Shown one piece after another: positions 27,645 through 34,781 of a stretch of 47,154 nucleotides of DNA; positions within the stretch are counted from its first letter, which is position 1; every line of letters starts with the position of its first letter. The notes beneath the pieces were generated by a model. It saw only the letters and a list, made by a program, of their open reading frames with translations. It searched no databases and had not been told where the DNA came from. A program made the position numbers and the translations under genes. The stretch comes from Ramlibacter aquaticus (GTDB taxonomy: Bacteria; Pseudomonadota; Gammaproteobacteria; Burkholderiales; Burkholderiaceae_C): the NCBI RefSeq assembly GCF_015159745.1, contig NZ_JADDOJ010000027.1, forward strand, positions 1 to 47,154, read 5' to 3'.

Positions 27645-28868
27645 TCAGGCCGACGGCGTGCGGCGCTGGCCATCGAAGAAGCGCAGCATGGCTTCGGTCG
27701 CATCCGGCCCCTGCGGGTCGGTGTAGCTGCCGCGCGGGCTGCCACCCGACCAGGCGTGGCCGGCGCCGTGCACCTCCCAGTACTCGGCCACCACCCGCCC
27801 GGCGGCGTCCCGGCGCACGCGCCGCGTGAAGCGCCGCCCGCCCGGGGCGCGGCCGGCCTCCGCGGCCCCGTGGTCCGGGCCCAGCCCGGCGGCGGCCGCG
27901 AACTGCTGCTGGCCGTTGTCGGGGTGCACCGTCTTGTCGGCGTCGCCGTGCAGCACGATGGTGGGCACGCGCGGGGCCTGCCCGGCCGCGGGCCGGGCGC
28001 CGGCACGCATCGCGTGGTGGGCCGAGGGCAGGTCGCGCGCCGCGCCCGCCGCCAGCCCGGAGTGCACCCCCACCGCGGCGAACAGGTCCGGGTAGGCCTG
28101 GCCCAGGATGGCCGCCATGGCCCCGCCCGCGGACAGGCCGGCGACATAGATGCGCGCCGGGTCGACGGCGTGGCGGCGGGCGATCTCGCGCACCATGCCG
28201 GCCAGGATGGCGGGCTCGCCCCGGTCACGGCCCTGGTGGCTGTGCTTGAACCAGTTCCAGCAGCGCTGCGGGTTGGCCTGGGCCGACTGGGCGGGGTAGA
28301 GCACGTAGAGCCCGCGTTCGCGCGCCGCCTCGTTCATGCGCGTGCCGGCCGCGAAGTCGTCGGGGTGCTGGGTGCAGCCGTGCAGCATCACCACGAGCGG
28401 CAGGGGCCGGCCGGCGCCGGCCGCCGGCGGGATGTAGAGCTTGTAGTCGCGCGCGGCAGGGCCCTCGCCCCAGCGGCCGGCGATGAAGGCTTCGGGCTGG
28501 GAAGACGGGCCTGCGCCCGGGCCTGCACCGGCGCCGGCGCCGGCAGTGTCCTGCGCTGGCGCCCGGGACTCCACGCCCGGAGCCGCCGGTACCTCGTTGC
28601 CCTCGACCGAACCCGGACCGACGCCCTCTTCCTGCGGCCCCGCCAGCGGCCGGGCCTCGGGCACCCAGCGGGCCTCCACGTCGATCACCTCTTCCTGGGG
28701 CCGGGCCGGGGCCGGGGCGCCGCCCTCCCCCTGGGGCACCCCGCCGGCCAGGGCCTGCTGGATCGCGGCCGTGGCGGCCCGCAGGTCGCCGGCGCGGGTC
28801 AGGGCGGTGGCCTCCTGCATGAGGCGTAGGAATTCAGGGTTGGGCATGCGGTCGTTGTCCGGGGTCAT
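27645..28868 (-). CDS. PHB depolymerase-family esterase (alpha/beta hydrolase)
   Basis: 407 residues. N-terminal helical region (1-45), then a Pro/Ala/Gly-rich linker with a GAGAGAGPGAGP run (about 45-122), then the esterase domain. Oxyanion motif VVMLHGCTQHPDDFA (159-173), nucleophile Ser246 in GLSAGG, acid Asp311 in HGDADKTV, and His371 in HGAGHAWSGG. Two Cys (165, 203) may bridge as in the extracellular depolymerase family. No signal peptide, so it may act inside the cell or be exported another way; substrates could be polyhydroxyalkanoate oligomers or feruloyl-like esters. ATG 28868 or 28847 are both possible. Convergent with yicC. Confidence 0.87.
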   Translation of the reverse strand: MTPDNDRMPNPEFLRLMQEATALTRAGDLRAATAAIQQALAGGVPQGEGGAPAPARPQEEVIDVEARWVPEARPLAGPQEEGVGPGSVEGNEVPAAPGVESRAPAQDTAGAGAGAGPGAGPSSQPEAFIAGRWGEGPAARDYKLYIPPAAGAGRPLPLVVMLHGCTQHPDDFAAGTRMNEAARERGLYVLYPAQSAQANPQRCWNWFKHSHQGRDRGEPAILAGMVREIARRHAVDPARIYVAGLSAGGAMAAILGQAYPDLFAAVGVHSGLAAGAARDLPSAHHAMRAGARPAAGQAPRVPTIVLHGDADKTVHPDNGQQQFAAAAGLGPDHGAAEAGRAPGGRRFTRRVRRDAAGRVVAEYWEVHGAGHAWSGGSPRGSYTDPQGPDATEAMLRFFDGQRRTPSA

Positions 28869-28990
28869 TCTGGGGCAGGTGGCACCGCCGGGCCGGTCTG
28901 CAAGGGCCGCAGCTGAATCGCTTTGTTGCGGCGCCAAGCCCGGCGGCGGCGGCCCGCCCCATGAGCCGGCACCGCGGGGACGGGTGGCCA

Positions 28991-29004
28991 TTGATGATCG
29001 TCAA
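28991..29004 (+). promoter_or_regulatory. FNR/Anr-type box upstream of the universal stress protein
   Basis: TTGATGATCGTCAA, matching TTGAT-N4-ATCAA in 9 of 10 fixed positions. Its centre is 65.5 bases before the ATG at 29063, leaving room for a class II promoter with transcription start near 29039. The same TTGAT-N4-GTCAA form occurs at 38571-38584. No FNR/Anr gene is in the window. Confidence 0.5.
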
Positions 29005-29062
29005 CCCCGCGCGCTGGCCCGCGCCGCAAGATGCAGGCATCCCCGTTGTCCCGGAGCCTGCC

Positions 29063-29896
29063 ATGAAAGCCCCCCTGCACCAGCTGCTGGTCCACCTCGA
29101 CGACGCCGCCCCCGCCGCGGTGCGCCTGGCCTACGCCCGCAAGATCGCCGCCCGGCATGAGGCGGCGCTGGCCGCGGCCTACGCCGTGATCCCGTCCATG
29201 GTCGAGGTGCCCTTCGCCGCCGAGGCCGGGCCCCAGGCCCTGGACGCGCTGCGCGAGATCGACGTGCAGCGCCGGGCCCAGGCCCATGCGGTCTTCGACG
29301 CCTCGCAGGCGCCGGGCGACACGGCCAGCTGGTGCGAGCTGTCCGGCTTCCCGCTGGTGAGCTCGTTCTCGGAGCAGGCCCTGTACGCCGACCTGCTGGT
29401 GCTGGGCCAGCACCAGCCCGAGGGCGGGCCGGCCGGCATCCCCTTCGACTTCGTCGAGAGCGTGCTGCTCACCGCCGGCAAGCCGGCGCTGGTGGTGCCC
29501 TACACGGCCCGCGCCCTGGAACTGCCCCAGACCCTCGCGATCGCCTGGAAACCGACCCGCGAGGCCGCGCGTGCGGTGGCGGCGGCCCTGCCGCTGCTGC
29601 AGCAGGCGCGCGAGGTGCACGTGCTCACCTGGGGCGAAGGCGCCACCACGCCGGCGGGCGGCCTGGATTTGCCGGCCTGGCTGCAGCGCCGGGGGGTGGA
29701 AGCACGCTGGCACCGCGAGGCCGAGGCCGAGCCCGACACCGTGGGCGACCACTTCCTCTCGCGCGCGTGCGACCTGGGCGCCGACCTGCTGGTGATGGGC
29801 GTGTACGGCCATTCGCGGGCGCGGGAATGGGTGCTGGGCGGTGCCTCGCGCACCGTGCTGCAGGCCATGACGGTGCCCGTGCTGGTGGCGCACTGA
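29063..29896 (+). CDS. Universal stress protein (UspA family)
   Basis: 277 residues, length of a tandem Usp protein. The N-terminal half ([29 protein letters not shown]) is a degenerate Usp fold. The C-terminal half keeps the nucleotide-binding signature [37 protein letters not shown] (G-2x-G-9x-GGAS pattern at about 244-260). It would bind ATP and help survive oxygen or nutrient stress. An FNR-type box upstream suggests low-oxygen induction. ATG 29063 is taken because residues before it are not Usp-like. It is 43 bases before gmk, but gmk appears to have its own promoter. Confidence 0.88.
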   Translation: MKAPLHQLLVHLDDAAPAAVRLAYARKIAARHEAALAAAYAVIPSMVEVPFAAEAGPQALDALREIDVQRRAQAHAVFDASQAPGDTASWCELSGFPLVSSFSEQALYADLLVLGQHQPEGGPAGIPFDFVESVLLTAGKPALVVPYTARALELPQTLAIAWKPTREAARAVAAALPLLQQAREVHVLTWGEGATTPAGGLDLPAWLQRRGVEARWHREAEAEPDTVGDHFLSRACDLGADLLVMGVYGHSRAREWVLGGASRTVLQAMTVPVLVAH

Positions 29897-29928
29897 GCGC
29901 CTTTGCGCGGGGGGCCGGGCCGGCCCGC

Positions 29929-29934
29929 TAAAAT
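29929..29934 (+). promoter_or_regulatory. Possible -10 element for gmk (leaderless start)
   Basis: TAAAAT ends 5 bases before the gmk ATG (29940), in an otherwise very GC-rich gap, and there is no Shine-Dalgarno sequence. Transcription would begin at or next to the ATG, giving a leaderless mRNA. The -35 region is weak. Confidence 0.4.
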
Positions 29935-29939
29935 TCGGC

Positions 29940-30560
29940 ATGGATTACCCCGGCAACCTCTTTGTCGTCGCCGCGCCCAGCGGCGCGGGCAAATCGAGTC
30001 TGGTCAAGGCTTTGCTGGAGCTGGACTCGCTCGTCCAGCCCTCCGTCTCCCACACCACCCGGCCGCCACGCGGCCAGGAAAAGCACGGCCGCGAGTACTT
30101 CTTCGTCTCGACCCAGGAGTTCGACGCCATGGTCCTGGCCAGCGGCTTCCTCGAATGGGCGAACGTGCACGGCCACCGCTACGGGACCTCCAAGCGGGCC
30201 ATCGAGGAACGCATCGCCACCGGCGCGGACGTGATCCTGGAGATCGACTACCAGGGCGCCCTGCAGGTCAAGCGCATCTTTGCCAACGCGGTGCTGGTGT
30301 TCATCCTGCCGCCCAGCTGGGAGGAACTGCGCTCCCGCCTGGAGCGCCGCGGCGAGGATTCGGCCGAGGTGATCGAGATCCGGCTGCGCAACGCGCAGGA
30401 AGAACTCGCCCAGGCCAAGGAATTCGACTTCGTTATAATCAATGAGTTATTTGAACGGGCGCTTTTTGACCTCAAGGCGATCGTCCACGCCCAGCGCCTG
30501 AAGTACTCGGCCCAGCACCGCGCCCGCGCCGACACCTTCAAGGCCCTCAACATCCTCTGA
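29940..30560 (+). CDS. gmk: Guanylate kinase
   Basis: 206 residues. Phosphorylates GMP to GDP with ATP. P-loop [12 protein letters not shown] at 11-22, GMP-binding [20 protein letters not shown] (38-57) and HGHRYGTS, then [10 protein letters not shown] and the LID-region RRGEDS. Full length. 14 bases before rpoZ, with which it is co-transcribed, as in E. coli gmk-rpoZ-spoT. Confidence 0.96.
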   Translation: MDYPGNLFVVAAPSGAGKSSLVKALLELDSLVQPSVSHTTRPPRGQEKHGREYFFVSTQEFDAMVLASGFLEWANVHGHRYGTSKRAIEERIATGADVILEIDYQGALQVKRIFANAVLVFILPPSWEELRSRLERRGEDSAEVIEIRLRNAQEELAQAKEFDFVIINELFERALFDLKAIVHAQRLKYSAQHRARADTFKALNIL

Positions 30561-30574
30561 AACGGAAGACCCCC

Positions 30575-30778
30575 ATGGCCCGCATCACCGTCGAAGACTG
30601 CCTCGAGAAGATCCCCAACCGCTTCCAGCTGGTGCTGGCCGCGACCTACCGCGCCCGCATGCTCAGCCAGGGCCACACGCCCAAGATCGAGAGCAAGAAC
30701 AAGCCGGGCGTCACCGCCCTGCGTGAGATCGCCGACGGCAAGGTCGGCCTGGAGATGCTCAAGAAGGTCCCGGGCTGA
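30575..30778 (+). CDS. rpoZ: DNA-directed RNA polymerase omega subunit
   Basis: 67 residues, [20 protein letters not shown] at the start, the family signature; the family is short in betaproteobacteria. Assists assembly of RNA polymerase and forms part of the ppGpp site, which fits its position next to gmk and spoT. Followed by a strong intrinsic terminator. Confidence 0.96.
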   Translation: MARITVEDCLEKIPNRFQLVLAATYRARMLSQGHTPKIESKNKPGVTALREIADGKVGLEMLKKVPG

Positions 30779-30829
30779 GTCCCGTGGCGCCGGCCCCGGC
30801 TGGCCCCCGCCGGTGGACACCGGCACGCC

Positions 30830-30860
30830 AAGGCACCGCCCGCGCGGTGCCTTTTTCTTT
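30830..30860 (+). terminator. Intrinsic terminator after rpoZ
   Basis: AAGGCACCGC - loop CCGC - GCGGTGCCTTTTTCTTT: an 8-bp GC stem (30832-30839 with 30844-30851) extended by two A-T pairs and followed by T5CT3. It should end the gmk-rpoZ transcript, so spoT needs its own promoter. Confidence 0.85.
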
Positions 30861-30980
30861 GCCCCGGCCGCATCGCCCGCACGCGCCCTGCAGGGGCTGC
30901 TGCGCGACTTTTCGCAAGCTGCGACAGGACTTTCCCGCCGCCGGGGTGCCGCGGCCGGGCCGGTGCGCTACATTGAAGCC

Positions 30981-33245
30981 GTGAGCGCGGTCATCCAATC
31001 CTCATCCGGCAAGGGCAGGCGCCCGGGCCCGGATGCGTCCAGCCCGGCGGCCATGAATGCGGCGGCGGCGAGCTTCGCCGCGCTGACGGCCCGGCTGGAC
31101 TACCTGGATGCCGCCGAGGTCGAGCAGGTGCGCCGCGCCTACCGCTTCGCCGACGAGGCCCACCTGGGCCAGATGCGCGCCAGCGGCGAGCCCTACATCA
31201 CCCACCCCATCGCCGTCGCGGCGCAGTGCGCGGAGTGGAAGCTGGACGCCCAGGCCCTGATGGCCGCCCTGCTGCACGACGCGATCGAGGATTGTGGCGT
31301 GACCAAGCCGGACCTGATCGAGCGCTTCGGCGCCCCGGTGGCCGAGCTGGTGGACGGGCTCACCAAGCTGGACAAGCTGCAGTTCAACACGCGCGAGGAG
31401 AGCCAGGCCGAGTCCTTCCGCAAGATGCTGCTGGCCATGGCGCGCGACGTGCGCGTCATCCTCGTGAAGCTGGCCGACCGCACCCACAACATGCGCACGC
31501 TGTCGGACGTGCCGCGCGAGAAGTGGTCGCGCATCGCGTCGGAGACGCTGGACATCTACGCGCCCATCGCGCACCGCCTGGGCCTGAACCAGACCTACCG
31601 CGAGCTGCAGGAGCTGTCCTTCCGCCACCTGCAGCCCTGGCGCTGGCAGGTGCTGAACAAGGCCGTGTCGCGCGCCCGCAGCCGGCGCCGCGACATCATC
31701 CAGAAAGTGCAGCGCGACGTGGAGGCCGCCTTCGAGCAGTCCGGCCTGCAGGTGCGCATCGCCGGCCGCGAGAAGACGCTCTACTCCATCTACCGCAAGA
31801 TGGACGAGAAGCACCTGAGCTTCGCGCAGGTCACCGACATCTACGGCTTCCGCGTGATCGTGCCGGGCGTGATCGACTGCTACACCGCGCTGGGCGTGCT
31901 GCACCAGCTCTACAAGCCGGTGCCCGGCCGCTTCAAGGACCACATCGCCATCCCCAAGGTGAACGGCTACCAGTCGCTGCACACCACGCTGGTGGGGCCC
32001 TCGGGCGTCAACGTGGAGTTCCAACTGCGCACCGAGGCCATGCACCTGGTGGCCGAGTCCGGCGTGGCCGCGCACTGGCTGTACAAGGCCAGCGACCTGG
32101 CCGCCGACCAGTCCGACCGCCTGGGCACCAAGTGGCTGCAGTCGCTGCTGGACATCCAGCACGAGACGCGCGATGCCGCCGAGTTCTGGGACCACGTCAA
32201 GATCGACCTGTTCCCCGACGCGGTCTACGTGTTCACGCCCAAGAGCCAGATCATCGCCGTGCCGCGCGGCGCCACGGTGGTGGACTTCGCCTATTCCATC
32301 CACTCCGACGTGGGCGACCACACGGTGGCGGCGCGCATCAACGGCGTGCAGGTGCCGCTGCGCACCGAGCTGAAGAACGGCGACGTGGTGGAGGTGGTGA
32401 CGGCGCCGGTGTCGGCGCCCAACCCGGCCTGGCTGGGCTTCGTGCGCACCGGCCGCGCCCGCTCCAAGATCCGCCACCACCTGAAGACGCTCAAGCAGAC
32501 CGAATCGCAGGAGCTGGGCGTCAAGTTGCTGGCGCAGGCCCTGCGCGCCGAAGGCCTGGAGAAGCTGCCCGGCGACGGCGAGGAACACCGCAGCATCTGG
32601 GAGCGCCTGCTGCGCTTCACCGGCAACCGCAGCCGCGAGGAACTGCTGACCGACATCGGCCTGGGCAAGCGCATCGCCAGCATCGTCGCCAAGCGCCTGG
32701 TCAACCTGCTGGCCGAGCGCGGCGAGAAGCCCGACCAGCTGCTCATCAGCCGCGAGCGCTACACCGCGCACGAGAACGTCTCGCAGGGCGAGGTGATGCT
32801 GGACGGCAGCGAGAACGCCTCGGTGCAGTTCGCCAGCTGCTGCCGGCCGGTGCCCGGCGACCGCATCCTGGGCTACCTGGGGCGCGGCGAGGGCCTGGTG
32901 GTGCACGCCGAGGATTGCGCGGTCGCGCGCCGGCTTCAGCACAAGGACCCCGAGCGCTTCATCACCGTGGGCTGGAGCGATGAGCCGGTGCGCCCCTTCG
33001 AGACCGGCTTGCAAGTCACCGTCGGCAACGGCAAGGGCGTGCTGGCCCGCGTTGCCGCGGCGCTGGCCAGCGCCGAGGCCGACATCACGCACGTGGTGAT
33101 GGACGACGAAAAGGCGCAGGACGCGACCGACCTGAAGTTCCTGGTCGCGGTGCGCGACCGCAGCCACCTGGAGGCTGCCATGCGCACGCTGCGCCGCACG
33201 CCTTCGGTGATGCGGGTGCAACGCGTGCGCCCCGGGGCCAACTGA
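30981..33245 (+). CDS. spoT: Bifunctional (p)ppGpp synthetase/hydrolase (Rel/SpoT)
   Basis: 754 residues from GTG 30981 (alternative ATG 31053). Makes and degrades the alarmone (p)ppGpp. Hydrolase HD domain with HDAIED (99-104). Synthetase domain with YSIYRKMDEKHLSF, DIYGFRVIV, PGRFKDHIAIPKVNGYQSLH and EFQLRT, which looks intact. A TGS domain (VFTPKSQIIAVPRGATVVDF) and a C-terminal ACT domain (VGNGKGVLARVAAAL) follow. GTG 30981 follows a possible TACATT -10 (30969-30974) by 6 bases and has no ribosome site, suggesting a leaderless mRNA. The longer open frame upstream runs through the rpoZ terminator and is rejected. Confidence 0.95.
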   Translation: MSAVIQSSSGKGRRPGPDASSPAAMNAAAASFAALTARLDYLDAAEVEQVRRAYRFADEAHLGQMRASGEPYITHPIAVAAQCAEWKLDAQALMAALLHDAIEDCGVTKPDLIERFGAPVAELVDGLTKLDKLQFNTREESQAESFRKMLLAMARDVRVILVKLADRTHNMRTLSDVPREKWSRIASETLDIYAPIAHRLGLNQTYRELQELSFRHLQPWRWQVLNKAVSRARSRRRDIIQKVQRDVEAAFEQSGLQVRIAGREKTLYSIYRKMDEKHLSFAQVTDIYGFRVIVPGVIDCYTALGVLHQLYKPVPGRFKDHIAIPKVNGYQSLHTTLVGPSGVNVEFQLRTEAMHLVAESGVAAHWLYKASDLAADQSDRLGTKWLQSLLDIQHETRDAAEFWDHVKIDLFPDAVYVFTPKSQIIAVPRGATVVDFAYSIHSDVGDHTVAARINGVQVPLRTELKNGDVVEVVTAPVSAPNPAWLGFVRTGRARSKIRHHLKTLKQTESQELGVKLLAQALRAEGLEKLPGDGEEHRSIWERLLRFTGNRSREELLTDIGLGKRIASIVAKRLVNLLAERGEKPDQLLISRERYTAHENVSQGEVMLDGSENASVQFASCCRPVPGDRILGYLGRGEGLVVHAEDCAVARRLQHKDPERFITVGWSDEPVRPFETGLQVTVGNGKGVLARVAAALASAEADITHVVMDDEKAQDATDLKFLVAVRDRSHLEAAMRTLRRTPSVMRVQRVRPGAN

Positions 33246-33257
33246 GCGCGCGCAGGC

Positions 33258-33818
33258 TCAGGCCGGCGCGGCCGGGTAGCGCACCTCCAGCACCTCGATC
33301 TCCTGCACGCCGGCCGGCGTCACCAGGCGCACCGCGTCACCGACACGGGCCTTGAGCAACGCCCGCGCGACCGGCGAGATCCAGCTGACCTGCCCGTTCA
33401 GGCTGTCGGCCTCGTCGATGCCCAGGATGGTGATGGTGCGCTCCTGGCCCTCCCCGTCCGCATAGGTCACCGTCGCGCCGAAGAAGACCTGGTCGCTGCC
33501 GTGGTGCACCGAGGGGTCGGTCACCTCGGCGGCCTCCAGCCGCTTGGTGAGGAAGCGGATGCGGCGGTCGATCTCGCGCAGGCGCTTCTTGCCGTAGATG
33601 TAGTCGCCGTTTTCGGAGCGGTCGCCGTTGGAGGCGGCCCAGTGCACCACCTCCACCACCTTGGGCCGCTCCTCATCGATGAGCTGCATGAGTTCCGCAC
33701 GCAGCCGCGCGTAGCCCTGGGGCGTCATGTAGTTCCGGGTGCCTGGTGGGACCTGCGGCAGGACGGCCTCGTCGTCGTCGCCCTCGCCCTCCGGCTCGCG
33801 GGTGAAAGCCTTGTTCAT
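33258..33818 (-). CDS. greB: Transcription elongation factor GreB
   Basis: 186 residues. Rescues backtracked RNA polymerase by stimulating transcript cleavage. The coiled-coil tip DRSENGDYIYGKKRLREIDRRIRFL carries the acidic pair, and its wording is GreB- rather than GreA-like. The C-terminal FKBP-like domain includes QVSWISPVARALLKARVGDAV. It has an unusual acidic N-terminal extension of about 25 residues (EGEGDDDEAV) before YMTPQGYARL. Convergent with spoT, 12 bases apart. Confidence 0.94.
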   Translation of the reverse strand: MNKAFTREPEGEGDDDEAVLPQVPPGTRNYMTPQGYARLRAELMQLIDEERPKVVEVVHWAASNGDRSENGDYIYGKKRLREIDRRIRFLTKRLEAAEVTDPSVHHGSDQVFFGATVTYADGEGQERTITILGIDEADSLNGQVSWISPVARALLKARVGDAVRLVTPAGVQEIEVLEVRYPAAPA

Positions 33819-33997
33819 CGCCCGAGCATAGCGCCGCGCGGCGGACGGGTCGCCCGACGGCCGCGCTTGCGGGCGCTCTCCTACAGCCGCGTGCGCCCCA
33901 GGCCCACGCAAGCTGGGCGCCTGGGTTTGGCACCATGCATGGCTCATCTCCGCAGTCCTGGATCGCCGATTGCCCTTCGTGAACGAAAGAGACGCCC

Positions 33998-34756
33998 ATG
34001 GCCGCGTTCGCTGACACCGGCATCGCCGGTGCACGGGGCCCTGCCGCCCCCACCCCCCTGGCCGCGACGCCCGGCGCGCGGCGCTCGCGCGCGGGCGCCG
34101 AGGCGGCCCGCTACGGCGTGCTGCGGCGGCTGGGACCGGCGCTCAAGCACGACATGGTGGTGAACCTGCAGGCCATCGCGATGATGGCGGAGGTGCTGAA
34201 CGCGCGCCTGGAGCGCAGCACGCCCGCCCCGCAGGAATTCGCCTCCAGCATCGCCAAGCTCAACCGGCTGGCGCGCGAGGCGGTGGCGAACTGCCTGAAG
34301 GTGGCGGCCTGGATCGAGCCGGGCGAGGACGAGATCGTCCGCCTGCCCGAGGGCGTGGACGAGTGCCTGGCCCTGCTGGCCAGCAACTTCAATTTCCGCG
34401 GCTTCCTGGTGCAGCGGGAGGTGCCCGACACCGCCTTCCAGGTCTCGCGCGTGGCGCTGCGCAACCTGCTCATCGCCTCGTTGATCACACTCACCGACGC
34501 GGCCGGCGGTCCCTGCGTGGTGTCGGTGCGGGCCGAGGTGCTGCCGGGCTTCGCGCAGATCACGGTGCGCACCGCCCCGCGCGACGACGGCTTCGAGGGC
34601 CTGCCCTTCGAGCCCGCCTACCGCCAGCTCGACTGGTCCGACGTGCAGGCCCTGGCCCAGGTGGAAGGCGCCGAGCTGCTGCGCGAGAGCGGCCAGATCC
34701 TGCTGCGCCTGCCACGCTCCTTCCCGGGCGCGCCGCTGAAGATCGCGCCGGTCTGA
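33998..34756 (+). CDS. ChpT-like/degenerate histidine kinase protein
   Basis: 252 residues, no signal peptide. After a disordered 35-residue start comes a helix RRLGPALKHDMVVNLQAIAMMAEVLN resembling the phosphoacceptor helix of histidine kinases (H51-D), and a second long helix (34230-34320). The C-terminal part has the layout of a HATPase fold (VALRNLLIASLITLTDAA where the N-box would be), but lacks N-box Asn and the DxGxG and GxG ATP motifs. Such proteins can pass phosphate, as ChpT does, instead of binding ATP. Role is inference. Neighbours are a GGDEF-EAL protein and a stand-alone receiver. Confidence 0.65.
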   Translation: MAAFADTGIAGARGPAAPTPLAATPGARRSRAGAEAARYGVLRRLGPALKHDMVVNLQAIAMMAEVLNARLERSTPAPQEFASSIAKLNRLAREAVANCLKVAAWIEPGEDEIVRLPEGVDECLALLASNFNFRGFLVQREVPDTAFQVSRVALRNLLIASLITLTDAAGGPCVVSVRAEVLPGFAQITVRTAPRDDGFEGLPFEPAYRQLDWSDVQALAQVEGAELLRESGQILLRLPRSFPGAPLKIAPV

Positions 34757-34758
34757 AG

Positions 34759-34775
34759 CGCGCCGCTGCGGCGCG
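34759..34775. terminator. GC hairpin between convergent genes
   Basis: CGCGCCGC-T-GCGGCGCG, 8-bp perfect arms, 3 bases after the stop of the ChpT-like gene and 7 before the stop of the convergent GGDEF-EAL gene. No T-run. Confidence 0.35.
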
Positions 34776-34781
34776 TGCCCC

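Noticed and set aside
30723..30980. Longer spoT starting upstream of GTG 30981
   Set aside because: The extension runs through rpoZ and its intrinsic terminator and has no Rel/SpoT similarity.
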